DNA of 64,000 bases from Rhizobium leguminosarum (GCF_004123835.1 NZ_MZMU01000024.1:186001-250000); one strand, 5' to 3'; counted from the first letter of the stretch, positions 44,660 through 54,376 are shown. A program made the numbers and translations. Notes: generated by a model from the sequence alone, not told the origin.

Positions 44660-45531
44660 CCGCGATCGGAGAGACCGGCATTCCCTCCGCGATCGACCGC
44701 ACGCCGAGCCGCGCCTGGCGGAAACTGAAGGCCAACAAGGGCGCCCTCGTCGGCCTTGCGATCATCGCCTTTTTCGCGATCCTCGCTATTGCCGCGCCCC
44801 TTCTTCCGATTCCCGATCCGAACGCCACAAGCTGGTCGGCGATCCGCAAGGCGCCCTCCGCCGCCCATTGGCTCGGCACCGACGACATCGGCCGCGACAT
44901 TCTTTCCCGGATGATCTGGGGCGCGCAGGCCTCGCTGATGGCCGGCGTCTTCTCGGTCGCGATCGCCGTTGTCATCGGCGTGCCCTTCGGCCTTATCTCC
45001 GGTTATTTCGGCGGCTGGATCGACATGGTGATCTCCCGCATCACCGAGGCCTTTTTGGCCATGCCTTTCCTCATCACCGCGATCGCGCTTGCAGCCTTTC
45101 TCGGCCCGAGCCTGACCAATGCGATGATCGCGATCGGCCTTTCGGCCATGCCCGTCTTCGTGCGGCTGACGCGCGGCCAGGTGCTTTCGGTCAAGACCGA
45201 GGAATATGTCGAGGGCGCCCGCTCGATCGGCCTCCGGTCCTCGAGCATCATCACCCGCTATATCCTGCCGAATGTCTTTGCGCCGATCCTCGTGCAGGCG
45301 ACGTTGACCATCGCCACCGCGATCATCGCCGAGGCGAGCCTCTCCTTTCTCGGTCTCGGGCAACAACCGCCAGCGCCGAGCTGGGGCTCAATGCTGAACG
45401 TCGCCAAGAATTTCCTCTCCCAGGCGCCATGGATGGCGATGTGGCCGGGTGCCGCGATCTTCCTCGTCGTCATCGGTTTCAATCTCTTAGGCGACGGCCT
45501 GCGCGATGCGCTTGATCCGCGCGAAGCATGA
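44656..45531 (+). CDS. Peptide ABC transporter permease (DppC-like)
   Basis: A 291-residue permease. The N-terminal oppC extension (RTPSRAWRKLKANKGALVGLAIIAFF) is followed by HWLGTDDIGRDILSRMIWGAQASL and the EAA loop EGARSIGLRSSSIITRYILPNVFAPI. Translationally coupled to the DppB-like gene. The hydrolase genes and the ATPase follow on the same strand. Confidence 0.93.
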   Translation: MTAIGETGIPSAIDRTPSRAWRKLKANKGALVGLAIIAFFAILAIAAPLLPIPDPNATSWSAIRKAPSAAHWLGTDDIGRDILSRMIWGAQASLMAGVFSVAIAVVIGVPFGLISGYFGGWIDMVISRITEAFLAMPFLITAIALAAFLGPSLTNAMIAIGLSAMPVFVRLTRGQVLSVKTEEYVEGARSIGLRSSSIITRYILPNVFAPILVQATLTIATAIIAEASLSFLGLGQQPPAPSWGSMLNVAKNFLSQAPWMAMWPGAAIFLVVIGFNLLGDGLRDALDPREA

Positions 45532-45552
45532 TTTCTCGAAAGGACATTTGAC

Positions 45553-47337
45553 ATGACCGCATTCACGACCCGTCCCGAGATCCTCGGCACCTTCGGTGTC
45601 GTCACCTCGACGCACTGGATCGCCTCGGCCGTCGGCATGAGCATTCTTGAAAAAGGCGGCAACGCCTTCGATGCGGCAGTGGCGACGGGCTTCGTATTGC
45701 AGATCGTCGAGCCGCATCTCTGCGGTCCGGGCGGCGACCTGCCGGCGGTGATCTATTCGGAGAAAAAGGACAAGGTCGAGGTCATCTGCGCGCAGGGCCC
45801 CGCCCCCGCCGGTGCGACGATCGGACACTACACGGCGGAAGGCCTGAGCCTGATCCCCGGCGACGGGCTGCTTGCGACCGTCATCCCCGGCTCCTTCGAT
45901 GGCTGGATGCTGATGCTGCGCGACTATGGCTCGATGAGCGTGCGCGATGTCCTGGAACCGGCGATCTATTACGCCGAGCACGGCCATCCGATGCTACCGC
46001 GCGTCTCCGCCACCATCAAGGGGCTCGCCGCCTTCTTCGAGAAGGAATGGCCGACCTCCTACGAGACATGGCTGCCTGGCGGCAGCGCCCCCCAAGCGCA
46101 TGCGAATTTCAGGAACCCGGTGCTTGCCGAAACCTGGAAGCGTATCATCGCCGAGGCGGAAGTGAAAAGCGGCCGGGAAGCGCAGGTCGAGGCGGCCCGC
46201 GACGCCTTCTATCGCGGCTTCGTCGCCGAGAAGATCGACGACTATCTGAAGACCGCCGAGGTGATGGATGCGAGCGGCAACCGCCACAAGGGCGTTTTGA
46301 CTGCCAACGACATGGCGAACTGGTCGGCAACGATCGAGGAGCCGCTGACCTATGATTATCATGGCTGGACGATCGCCAAGATCGGCCCCTGGGGCCAGGG
46401 TCCGGTCTTCCTGCAGACCCTCTCGATCCTCAAAGGCTTCGATCTCGCCGCGATGGCCCCCGCTGGCGCCGATTTCGTCCATACCGTCGTCGAAGCGATG
46501 AAGCTCGCCTTCGCCGACCGCGAAGTCTATTACGGCGATCCTGATTTTTCGGAGATCCCCGTCGCGCATCTGCTGTCGGAGGCCTATGCCGCCGAGCGCC
46601 GCAAGCTCGTCGGCGCGGACGCCTCCTTCGATCTTCGCCCCGGCATCGTTCCAGGCTTCGAGGCGCAGCATGATCTGACGATGAAGATGCTCGGCGCGGA
46701 TTCCAAGACCGGCGCCGTCTACGAGCCGACCATGGCGCATCTTTCCGAAAAACGCGGCGATACCGTGCATATCGATGTGATCGACCGCGACGGCAACATG
46801 GTCTCCGTCACCCCGTCCGGCGGCTGGCTGCAATCCTCGCCGACCGTGCCCGGCCTCGGCTTCTGCCTCAATTCCCGCGCCCAGATGTTCTGGCTGAAAT
46901 CGGGCCTGCCGACCTCGCTTGCGCCGGGCAAACGGCCACGCACGACGCTGACGCCGTCGCTCGGCCTTTATGAGGGCCGCCCGACGCTTGCCTTCGGCAC
47001 ACCCGGCGGTGACCAGCAGGAGCAGTGGCAGCTCTCCTTCTTCCTGCGCTACGCGCATCACAAGCTGAACCTGCAGGCGGCGATCGACCAGCCGCTGTTC
47101 CACACCTCGCATTTTCCGGGCTCCTTCTATCCGCGCACTCGCGAACCCGGCAGCCTGATGGCGGAAGCGAATTTCGGTCCCGATGTCCTTGATGCCCTGC
47201 GCCGCAAGGGTCACAAGCTGACGGTCGCCGATCCCTGGACGATCGGCCGGCTGACCGCCGCGAGACGCGATGCCGATGGGCTGTTGCGCGCCGCGGCCAC
47301 CCCGCGCCTGATGCAGGCCTATGCGATCGGGAGATAG
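45553..47337 (+). CDS. Gamma-glutamyltransferase family protein
   Basis: A 594-residue cytosolic-looking GGT/Ntn hydrolase. N-terminal ASAVGMSILEKGGNAFDAAVATGFVLQIVEPHLCGPGGDL is typical. The autoprocessing nucleophile is probably Thr404 in GDTVHIDVIDRDGNMVSVTPSGGW. The gamma-glutamyl binding region LAPGKRPRTTLTPSLGLYEGRPTLAFGTPGGDQQEQ is present. No signal peptide is seen, unlike E. coli Ggt. GGTs hydrolyse glutathione and other gamma-glutamyl amides; members of this branch include acylase-like enzymes. It lies inside the transporter operon, so it likely cleaves the imported substrate. Confidence 0.9.
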   Translation: MTAFTTRPEILGTFGVVTSTHWIASAVGMSILEKGGNAFDAAVATGFVLQIVEPHLCGPGGDLPAVIYSEKKDKVEVICAQGPAPAGATIGHYTAEGLSLIPGDGLLATVIPGSFDGWMLMLRDYGSMSVRDVLEPAIYYAEHGHPMLPRVSATIKGLAAFFEKEWPTSYETWLPGGSAPQAHANFRNPVLAETWKRIIAEAEVKSGREAQVEAARDAFYRGFVAEKIDDYLKTAEVMDASGNRHKGVLTANDMANWSATIEEPLTYDYHGWTIAKIGPWGQGPVFLQTLSILKGFDLAAMAPAGADFVHTVVEAMKLAFADREVYYGDPDFSEIPVAHLLSEAYAAERRKLVGADASFDLRPGIVPGFEAQHDLTMKMLGADSKTGAVYEPTMAHLSEKRGDTVHIDVIDRDGNMVSVTPSGGWLQSSPTVPGLGFCLNSRAQMFWLKSGLPTSLAPGKRPRTTLTPSLGLYEGRPTLAFGTPGGDQQEQWQLSFFLRYAHHKLNLQAAIDQPLFHTSHFPGSFYPRTREPGSLMAEANFGPDVLDALRRKGHKLTVADPWTIGRLTAARRDADGLLRAAATPRLMQAYAIGR

Positions 47338-47339
47338 TC

Positions 47340-48095
47340 ATGACCTGGTCGATCGTCGCCCGTGATCCCTTGACCGGTCATCTCGGCATCGCCGTCGCGA
47401 GCCGCTTCTTCGCCGTCGGCGCTCTCGTGCCGCATATTCGCGGCGGCATCGGCGCCGTCGCCACGCAGGCCTTCGTCAGCCCGCTTTACGGCGTCGACGG
47501 ACTGTCGCTGCTGGCTGCAGGCAGGGCAACAGAGGAGATCATCGCCGAGCTGACCGCGCGTGACGCCGGCCGCAATCAACGGCAGCTGCACCTCATCGAT
47601 GCGAAGGGGCACAACGCCGCCTTCACCGGCTCCGCATGCATCGACTGGGCAGGGCATCTGATCGACGAAAACGTCTCGGTCGCCGGCAACATGCTCGCGG
47701 GTCCCGACGTCATCACTGAGACGCTTGCCACCTATAACAAGGCGATGGACAAGCCGTTGGCCGAACGCCTGCTGCTGGCGATGCAGGCAGGCGAAGATGC
47801 CGGCGGCGACAAGCGCGGCAGGCAGTCCGCCGCCCTCGTCATCCATCGCGACCAGGATTATCCGTGGCTGAGCCTCCGCGCCGACGATCATCCCGATCCG
47901 CTCGCCGAGCTTGTCCGCCTCCATGCGGTGGCGGGTGAACGCTACCTGCATGTCGCGGAGACGATGGCGACGCGGGAAAATCCGAACGGAATGACTGACC
48001 GGCGCGAAATCGATGAAAAGATCGCCGCTCTTGAAGCAGCCCGCATCGCCGAAGGCAGGCCATCCGCCTCCTTCGCCACGCCTTTGAAGACATGA
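47340..48095 (+). CDS. DUF1028 family Ntn-hydrolase-like protein
   Basis: A 251-residue DUF1028 protein: MTWSIVARDPLTGHLGIAVASRFFAVGALVPHIRGGIGAVATQAF and SVAGNMLAGPDVI are family marks. The fold is Ntn-hydrolase and the function unproven; these genes often neighbour peptide/GGT genes. Its ATG starts 2 nt after the GGT stop, and the ATPase gene follows 25 nt later, placing it firmly in the operon. Confidence 0.9.
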   Translation: MTWSIVARDPLTGHLGIAVASRFFAVGALVPHIRGGIGAVATQAFVSPLYGVDGLSLLAAGRATEEIIAELTARDAGRNQRQLHLIDAKGHNAAFTGSACIDWAGHLIDENVSVAGNMLAGPDVITETLATYNKAMDKPLAERLLLAMQAGEDAGGDKRGRQSAALVIHRDQDYPWLSLRADDHPDPLAELVRLHAVAGERYLHVAETMATRENPNGMTDRREIDEKIAALEAARIAEGRPSASFATPLKT

Positions 48096-48120
48096 ACCCA
48101 GATAAGAACAAGGCAACGAC

Positions 48121-49959
48121 ATGAGTGATGTTTCTTCAGCCTCCGCCTCCCCGGTTCTTTCCGTCCGGAACCTGACGACCGCCTTCCTCGTCGATGGCGA
48201 CTGGAAGCCGGTGGTGCGCGACGTCTCCTTCGACGTCATGTCGGGAGAAACGGTGGCGATCGTCGGCGAAAGCGGCTCGGGCAAGAGCGTCACCTCCCTT
48301 TCGATCATGCGGCTTCTCGCCAAAGGATCGAGCCGCATCGATGGCGCCATCACCTTGAACGGCAAGGATGTTCTCACCCTTTCGGAAAAGGAGATGCGCC
48401 GGGTGCGCGGCAACGACGCCGCCATGATCTTCCAGGAGCCGATGACATCCCTCAACCCGATCTTCACCATCGGCCGCCAGATCTCCGAAGCGCTCACCTG
48501 CCACGGCGATATCGGCAAGGCCGAGGCGCGAGCCGAGACCGTGCGCCTGCTGGAAAAGGTCCGCATCCCGAACGCCGCTTCGCGCTTCGACGAATATCCG
48601 CACCAGTTCTCCGGCGGCATGCGCCAGCGCGTCATGATCGCCATGGCGCTCGCCAGCCGGCCGAAACTGTTGATCGCCGACGAACCGACGACGGCGCTCG
48701 ATGTGACGATCCAGGGCCAGATCCTCGATCTGATCAAGATGCTGCAGGAAGAAGAGGGCATGTCCGTGCTCTTCATCACCCATGACATGGGCGTTGTCGC
48801 CGAAATCGCCGACCGCACCATCGTCATGTATCGCGGCGAGGCGGTGGAAACCGGCACCACCGACGACATCTTCCATCGCGGCAGGCATCCCTACACCCGC
48901 GCTTTGCTCTCGGCCGTGCCGCGCCTCGGCTCGATGGCCGACCGGAAATGGCCGCTGCGTTTCCCCGTCGTCGATACCACGACCGGCGAACGCCGCGAGC
49001 CGGTCGAGGTGGCCGATACCGTCGACCGCCGCCGGACGCCGATCCTCGAAGTCAAGAACCTCGTTACCCGTTTCGATATCCGCGGCGGCCTGCTCGGCCG
49101 CAAGACCGGCGCCATCCATGCGGTCGAGGACGTCTCCTTCGATCTCTTCCAGGGCGAGACTCTGTCGCTCGTCGGCGAATCCGGTTGCGGCAAGTCGACC
49201 ACCGGCCGCTCGATCACCCGCCTCGTCCAGCCGAACGGCGGCAGCGTCAGCCTCGCCGGCTATGACGTGCTGAGCCTTGACGCGGCCAGTCTCAGACGGA
49301 TGCGCCGCAGCATCCAGATGATTTTTCAGGATCCCTTCGCCAGCCTCAACCCGCGCATGACCGTCGGCGCCGCCGTCGCCGAACCGATTACGGAGCACGG
49401 CCTCGGCACCGGCGCCCAGGCCCGCGAAAAGGCGGCCGATCTTCTCGAACGCGTCGGGCTGAAACCCGACATGATGAAACGTTATCCGCACGAATTCTCC
49501 GGCGGTCAGCGCCAACGCATCTGCATTGCCCGCGCGCTCGCACTCGATCCGAAGGTGATCGTCGCCGACGAAAGCGTTTCGGCCCTCGACGTGTCGATCA
49601 AGGCGCAGGTCTGCAATCTGCTGATGGACCTGCAGCAAAGCCTCAACCTCGCTTTCCTGTTCATTTCCCACGACATGGCGGTGGTCGAGCGGGTCAGTCA
49701 TCGGGTCGCGGTGATGTATCTCGGCGAAATCGTCGAGATCGGCCCGCGCGCGCAACTGTTCAGCAACCCGCAGCACGCCTACGCGAAGAAGCTGATGGCA
49801 GCCGTGCCTGTTCCCGATCCCTCACGGCGCGGTATCAAGCGCAACCTCGGAACCGACGAGCTCAAGAGCCCCGTTCGCCCGGTTGGCTACGTCGCGCCGC
49901 CGCGCCGATATCGGGAAGTGTCGGCAGGTCATCTGGTGCGGCTCGATGAAGCCGCCTGA
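48121..49959 (+). CDS. Peptide ABC transporter, fused double ATPase (GsiA-like)
   Basis: A 612-residue protein with two complete ABC cassettes. The first has Walker A GESGSGKSV and signature FSGGMRQRVMI; the second has GESGCGKST and FSGGQRQRICI. Each ends with the oligopeptide_HPY-like region. It corresponds to DppD and DppF fused, as in GsiA of the glutathione importer. It is the last gene of the transporter operon. Confidence 0.94.
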   Translation: MSDVSSASASPVLSVRNLTTAFLVDGDWKPVVRDVSFDVMSGETVAIVGESGSGKSVTSLSIMRLLAKGSSRIDGAITLNGKDVLTLSEKEMRRVRGNDAAMIFQEPMTSLNPIFTIGRQISEALTCHGDIGKAEARAETVRLLEKVRIPNAASRFDEYPHQFSGGMRQRVMIAMALASRPKLLIADEPTTALDVTIQGQILDLIKMLQEEEGMSVLFITHDMGVVAEIADRTIVMYRGEAVETGTTDDIFHRGRHPYTRALLSAVPRLGSMADRKWPLRFPVVDTTTGERREPVEVADTVDRRRTPILEVKNLVTRFDIRGGLLGRKTGAIHAVEDVSFDLFQGETLSLVGESGCGKSTTGRSITRLVQPNGGSVSLAGYDVLSLDAASLRRMRRSIQMIFQDPFASLNPRMTVGAAVAEPITEHGLGTGAQAREKAADLLERVGLKPDMMKRYPHEFSGGQRQRICIARALALDPKVIVADESVSALDVSIKAQVCNLLMDLQQSLNLAFLFISHDMAVVERVSHRVAVMYLGEIVEIGPRAQLFSNPQHAYAKKLMAAVPVPDPSRRGIKRNLGTDELKSPVRPVGYVAPPRRYREVSAGHLVRLDEAA

Positions 49960-50212
49960 ACGTGAAAACCCGCTCTCCAAAGCATAAGGAAAACAAGTGT
50001 TGCGGGAAAATAACCCGTGCCGGTGGCGCGCGGACCGTCTTTTTGCTGCACCGCTTATATGACTTCTGCTAGATATTATTTTACCGATAATTATTAACGA
50101 CCGATTCCACCCTTTTGTGTTCTCTTATCCTTGCGAATCAAAAAGGTTTGATTTGCCCGGGGACGGCCACCATGTTGAAGCATGGGGCGATGCAACAGTT
50201 GGGTAGGAGCCT

Positions 50213-51547
50213 ATGCTGCAACGGATTGAAGACATTGATGCAGCGCTCGTCGACAGGCTGCAGCATTCGGCGTTCAAGTACTTCCTGAAATATACCAATC
50301 CCGAAAATGGCCTTGTGGCGGACACATCGATCGGCGGGGTTCCGTGCAGCATCGCAGCCGTCGGCTTTGCGCTTTCCTCCTATCCCGTCGGTGTCGAGCG
50401 TTGCTGGATCAGCCGCGAGGAAGCAGCTGAGCGTACGGTCAATACGCTGCGGTTCTTCGCCGAGGCGCGGCAGGGCGAGGAACGCCACGCGACCGGCCAT
50501 CGCGGTTTCTTCTATCATTTCCTGCACATGGATTCCGGCCATCGCGCCTGGAATAGCGAGCTTTCGACCATCGACACGGCGCTGCTCGTCGCCGGCATCC
50601 TGACGGCTGCGCAATATTTCAATCGCGAAGACGACGAGACGGAAACCGAAATCCGTGAGCTCGCGACCTTCATCTACGAGCGCGTCGACTGGCGCTGGGC
50701 GCTGAACAAGGGCGACACTATTGCCATGGGTTGGAAGCCCTCTTCCGGCTTCCTGCGCTGGCGCTATCACGGCTTCGACGAGGCGATCATCCTCTATACA
50801 CTGGCGCTCGCTTCGCCGACGCACCCGATCCCGCAATCGAGCTACGACGCCTTTACGTCAAGCTATTCCTGGATGCTGCACGGCGAGCAGTCCTATCTCT
50901 ATGCCGGGCCGCTCTTCATCCACCTCTTTTCGCATGCCTGGATCGATTTCCGCACCATTCAGGACAAGCCGATGGCGGAGCGGAACTGGGACTATTTCCG
51001 CAACACGCAGGTGATGATCAACGTCCAGCGTGATTATGCCGAGCGCAATCCCGGCCAGTTCGTCGGCTATAACAAGAATATCTGGGGTTTCTCCGCCTGT
51101 GACGGTCCGCCGCCGACACGGCGCATGCGCGGCGGCCGCCAGCCGAAGGTGCTGGGTTACGCCGCACGCGGCGCACCGCTCGGCCCCGATGACGGCACGA
51201 TCGCACCCTGGGCGGCACTTGCCTGCCTGCCCTACGACCGGCAGGCGGCTCTCGACGGCACCAAGGCGCTTCTGACCACCTATCCGAACCTGCTGTTGGA
51301 AGGCGGCTTTCCTGGCGGCTTCAACCCGACGGTCAAGACCAAGCGGCCGGAAGGCTGGGTCGACGACCGCACCGTCGGCATCGACCAGGGCCTTGTCGTC
51401 ATGACCATCGAGAACGACCGTTCGGATTTCATCTGGAAACTGATGCGGCAATCGCCGGTCATCCGCCTCGGGCTCGAACGTGCCGGCTTTACCGGCGGCT
51501 GGCTCGAAGGCATCGAGCCGGAAGAAGTGGTGCGCAAGTTCGGCTAG
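50213..51547 (+). CDS. Glycoamylase-like (PF10091 / GH144-like) protein
   Basis: A 444-residue (alpha/alpha)6-type protein with GFFYHFLHMDSGHRAW-NSELSTIDTALLVAGIL, GWKPSSGFLRWRYHGFDEAIILYTLALASPTHP and LEGGFPGGFNP, which match the glycoamylase domain shared with GH144 endo-beta-1,2-glucanases and the C-terminal domain of cyclic beta-1,2-glucan synthases. No signal peptide is evident. Rhizobia make cyclic beta-1,2-glucan, so a role on that polymer or its fragments is plausible but inferred. TAGGAGCCT precedes the start. Confidence 0.8.
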   Translation: MLQRIEDIDAALVDRLQHSAFKYFLKYTNPENGLVADTSIGGVPCSIAAVGFALSSYPVGVERCWISREEAAERTVNTLRFFAEARQGEERHATGHRGFFYHFLHMDSGHRAWNSELSTIDTALLVAGILTAAQYFNREDDETETEIRELATFIYERVDWRWALNKGDTIAMGWKPSSGFLRWRYHGFDEAIILYTLALASPTHPIPQSSYDAFTSSYSWMLHGEQSYLYAGPLFIHLFSHAWIDFRTIQDKPMAERNWDYFRNTQVMINVQRDYAERNPGQFVGYNKNIWGFSACDGPPPTRRMRGGRQPKVLGYAARGAPLGPDDGTIAPWAALACLPYDRQAALDGTKALLTTYPNLLLEGGFPGGFNPTVKTKRPEGWVDDRTVGIDQGLVVMTIENDRSDFIWKLMRQSPVIRLGLERAGFTGGWLEGIEPEEVVRKFG

Positions 51548-51611
51548 CGCCAAGCCCGGAAATCGAAAGTGATAGAGCCCGCGCGTCCAATAGGAGGTGC
51601 GGGCTTTTAGT

Positions 51612-52649
51612 TTAGCTCTCGAAGACATGCGCCTTACCGGCGATATCGAGGCGAACAAGGTCGCCTCGCGCCGGAAGGGCGACGCTTGAGGTCTTGATCA
51701 GGATCGGCGGCAGCGCCACGCCTTCGAGCGAGACGGCGACCGTGCAGACCGCGCCGCCGAATTCCACCTCAACGACACGCCCGCCATAGTTGCGATCGCC
51801 ATCATCGGCAACGACGCGGATCTGCTCGGGCCGCAGCATGATTTCCGCCTTGCCCTGACGACTGCCTTCGACGGCGACATGGCCGAGGGCGCAGTCTGCC
51901 AAACCGTTGCGAATGATGGCGGGAAGCAGCACGGCATCACCGAGAAACAGTGCCGTCTCGCGATCGCGCGGATGCAGATATAATGATTGCGGCGTTCCGG
52001 CCTGGATCAGCCGTCCTTCCCTGAGCACCGCCACCTGATCGGCAAAGGTCAGCGCCTCTTCCTGGTCATGAGTGACGAGGATGGTGGTGATGCCGGCCGC
52101 CTGCAGCACGCGCGCAACGGCCTTGCGCATATTTTCACGAAGGCCGGTATCGAGTGCCGAAAAAGGTTCGTCGAGCAGCATCAGCCGCGGCTTGCGGCCG
52201 AGCGCACGGGCGAGCGCCACACGCTGCTGCTGGCCGCCGGAAAGCTGATGCGGACGCCGGACCAGCATGCCACGGTCGAGCTCGACCATATCGAGCAGCT
52301 CGAGCACGCGCTTCTCGCGATCCGCAGCCCCTCGTTCGAAGCCGAAGCCGATATTATCGGCAACGCTTAAGTGCGGAAACAGCGCGCCGTCCTGCGAGAC
52401 GATGCCGATGCCGCGCTTGTGCGCCGGTACTGTCGCCGGACCGTCGGCGAGCAGGTCGCCATCCAGCGTCACCCTGCCGACATCGGGTTGCTCGAAGCCG
52501 GCAATGATGCGCAGCAGCGTCGTCTTGCCCGAACCGGACGGGCCGACGACGGCCGTGCGGCTGCCGGCCGAGACCTCGAGCGAAATATCCTTCAGCGCCT
52601 GGACGGGGCCATAGCGCTTGCTGATGTTTTCGATCGTGAGCAGCGTCAT
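51612..52649 (-). CDS. fbpC: Fe(III) ABC transporter ATP-binding protein
   Basis: A 345-residue importer ATPase: Walker A GPSGSGKTTLL, signature LSGGQQQRVALARAL, Walker B LMLLDEPFSALD, then a C-terminal TOBE-like regulatory domain. The Q-loop and DxGLR region GLRENMRKAV fit FbpC/PotA-type proteins. Its start overlaps the fbpB stop by 4 nt (ATGA). Grouped with fbpA and fbpB it should energise ferric iron uptake. Confidence 0.9.
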   Translation of the reverse strand: MTLLTIENISKRYGPVQALKDISLEVSAGSRTAVVGPSGSGKTTLLRIIAGFEQPDVGRVTLDGDLLADGPATVPAHKRGIGIVSQDGALFPHLSVADNIGFGFERGAADREKRVLELLDMVELDRGMLVRRPHQLSGGQQQRVALARALGRKPRLMLLDEPFSALDTGLRENMRKAVARVLQAAGITTILVTHDQEEALTFADQVAVLREGRLIQAGTPQSLYLHPRDRETALFLGDAVLLPAIIRNGLADCALGHVAVEGSRQGKAEIMLRPEQIRVVADDGDRNYGGRVVEVEFGGAVCTVAVSLEGVALPPILIKTSSVALPARGDLVRLDIAGKAHVFES

Positions 52650-54313
52650 TGGCCGGCGGTCCGTTTCGATTGGGTATAGAGCATCAGGGTGAGCGGCAGC
52701 GACAGCACGACCATCATGAAGGCGTAGGGGGCGGCCGAGACATAATCGATCTCGCTGGTCAGCGACCAGAATTTCGTCGCCAGCGTATCGACGCCGTTGG
52801 GCGACAGCATCAGTGTCGCCGTGAGTTCATTGGTGATGCCGAGTGCGGCCAGCGCGACGCTGGCGGCCGCTCCCGGTGCGGCAAGCCGCATGGTGATCTG
52901 CCGCACCGCCTGGCCCGGGGTGCGGCCGAGGCCCATCGCCGCGCGCTCCAGCTCCACCGGCGCCTGGGCGATGCTGGCGCGCAGCCCGACCATGGCCCGC
53001 GGCAGGAAAAGCATCACATAGGCGACGATGAGCGTTGCGAAGGTCTGATAGAGCGGCAGCACCAGACGCACGGTGATCGTCACCAGCGCCAGCGCCACGA
53101 CGACGCCCGGCAGCGAGCCGACATAATAGTGGCAGGCTTCAAGCACACGCTGGAAGCGGCCCGGAGCCCGCACGGAAAGCCAGGCCATCGGCGCTGCGGC
53201 AATCGTCGCCAGCACGCCGCCGACAATGGCAAGCACGATCGTCTGCAGGAAGGCGCTGCCGACTTCGACGCGCCAGATATCGGTGCCGCCTAGATAGAGC
53301 CAGCGGCCAAGCGTCACCAACGGCACGCCGAGCGTCAGCGCCGCCAGGATGACAGGTAGCAAAACGGCGGGCACCACCAACCAGCCCAGCCGGCGGCGGT
53401 CCGTCGGGCGTGGCGAGCCGGAGCCGACGCGGGCATAACGTTCGTTGCCGCGCACCAGCACCTCGAAGCCGAGTAGAAAAAGACAGCAGGCGACAAGCAC
53501 GCCGCCGAGCATGTTGGAGGCCGGGCTGTTGTAGGACGACTGGAACTGGTCGACGATCGCAGTCGCGAACGTGTCGAACCGGATCATGACGAACAGGCCG
53601 TACTCCGAAAGCAGATGCAGCGCGATCAGCAGCGAACCGCCGCAGATGGCAAGCCTCAGCTGCGGCAGCACGGCGCGGAAGAAGACGCGCCAGGGATTAA
53701 GGCCCAGCGAGGCCGCGGCATCCTCGATGGCCGGATCAAGTCGGCGCAGCGCTGCGGCGACCGGCAGGTAGAGGAACGGATAGTAGGCGATGACCGAGAC
53801 GAAGACACCGCTCTGCAGGCCGCGCATGCCGGGAACGAGGCTGACCCAGGCATAGCTATGCACGAAGGCAGGCACGGCGAGTGGAGCGATCGCCAGCCAG
53901 GCCCAGAGCCGCGCGAAAGGAATGTCCGTCCGCTCGGTCAGCCAGGCGAGCGTCACGGCAAGCGCGATCGACAGTGGAATGGTGATCGATTCCAGGAGAA
54001 CCGTATTGACGAGGAGTTCGCCGACACGCGGCCGGAAGACCAGGGCCTTCACCGTTTCCCAGCCGACATCATAGGTTACCCAGCCGATGAAACCGAGCGG
54101 CACGAGACTGAAGATCGCGACGACGGTTGCAAGCAGGATCACGGAAGCATGCGGCATGCGTCCGCGCGGCAAAACCATTCGCGTGGCCCTCGGCGCGACC
54201 GGCGCCTCGTTGCCGGATGCGAGCAATCTGTTGTCCTGCAGCAAGGCCGATGCCTTTACACGCTGAAAAAGGAAGGCAACCGCCTTTGAAAGGCGGTTGC
54301 CGGATGTCGTCAT
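52646..54313 (-). CDS. fbpB: Fe(III) ABC transporter permease, fused two-domain
   Basis: A 555-residue (maximum) permease with two homologous six-TM halves and two EAA loops (EDAAASLGLNPWRVFFRAVLPQL and ERAAMGLGRTPGQAVRQITMRLA), as in FbpB/SfuB. The 5' end is uncertain: the ATG at 54313 would place a 13-bp terminator-like hairpin within codons 5-13. A start further in is likely, for example TTG 54217 (with AGGA upstream) or ATG 54178 (MVLPRGRMPHASV), just before TM1. Confidence 0.9.
   Translation of the reverse strand: MTTSGNRLSKAVAFLFQRVKASALLQDNRLLASGNEAPVAPRATRMVLPRGRMPHASVILLATVVAIFSLVPLGFIGWVTYDVGWETVKALVFRPRVGELLVNTVLLESITIPLSIALAVTLAWLTERTDIPFARLWAWLAIAPLAVPAFVHSYAWVSLVPGMRGLQSGVFVSVIAYYPFLYLPVAAALRRLDPAIEDAAASLGLNPWRVFFRAVLPQLRLAICGGSLLIALHLLSEYGLFVMIRFDTFATAIVDQFQSSYNSPASNMLGGVLVACCLFLLGFEVLVRGNERYARVGSGSPRPTDRRRLGWLVVPAVLLPVILAALTLGVPLVTLGRWLYLGGTDIWRVEVGSAFLQTIVLAIVGGVLATIAAAPMAWLSVRAPGRFQRVLEACHYYVGSLPGVVVALALVTITVRLVLPLYQTFATLIVAYVMLFLPRAMVGLRASIAQAPVELERAAMGLGRTPGQAVRQITMRLAAPGAAASVALAALGITNELTATLMLSPNGVDTLATKFWSLTSEIDYVSAAPYAFMMVVLSLPLTLMLYTQSKRTAGQ
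54268..54301 (-). terminator. Terminator/attenuator hairpin between fbpA and fbpB
   Basis: GGCAACCGCCTTT (54275-54287) and its perfect 13-nt complement (54289-54301) flank a single base. On the minus strand the stem is followed by TTCCTTTTT. The position, after fbpA and over the annotated 5' end of fbpB, fits partial termination that keeps the binding protein in excess over the permease. Confidence 0.8.
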
Positions 54314-54376
54314 GCCCTAAGGTTTTCTTGAGCCAAAAGCAATAGTTTTGGCCGGAAGACGCCTGCGGCAGAAAGG

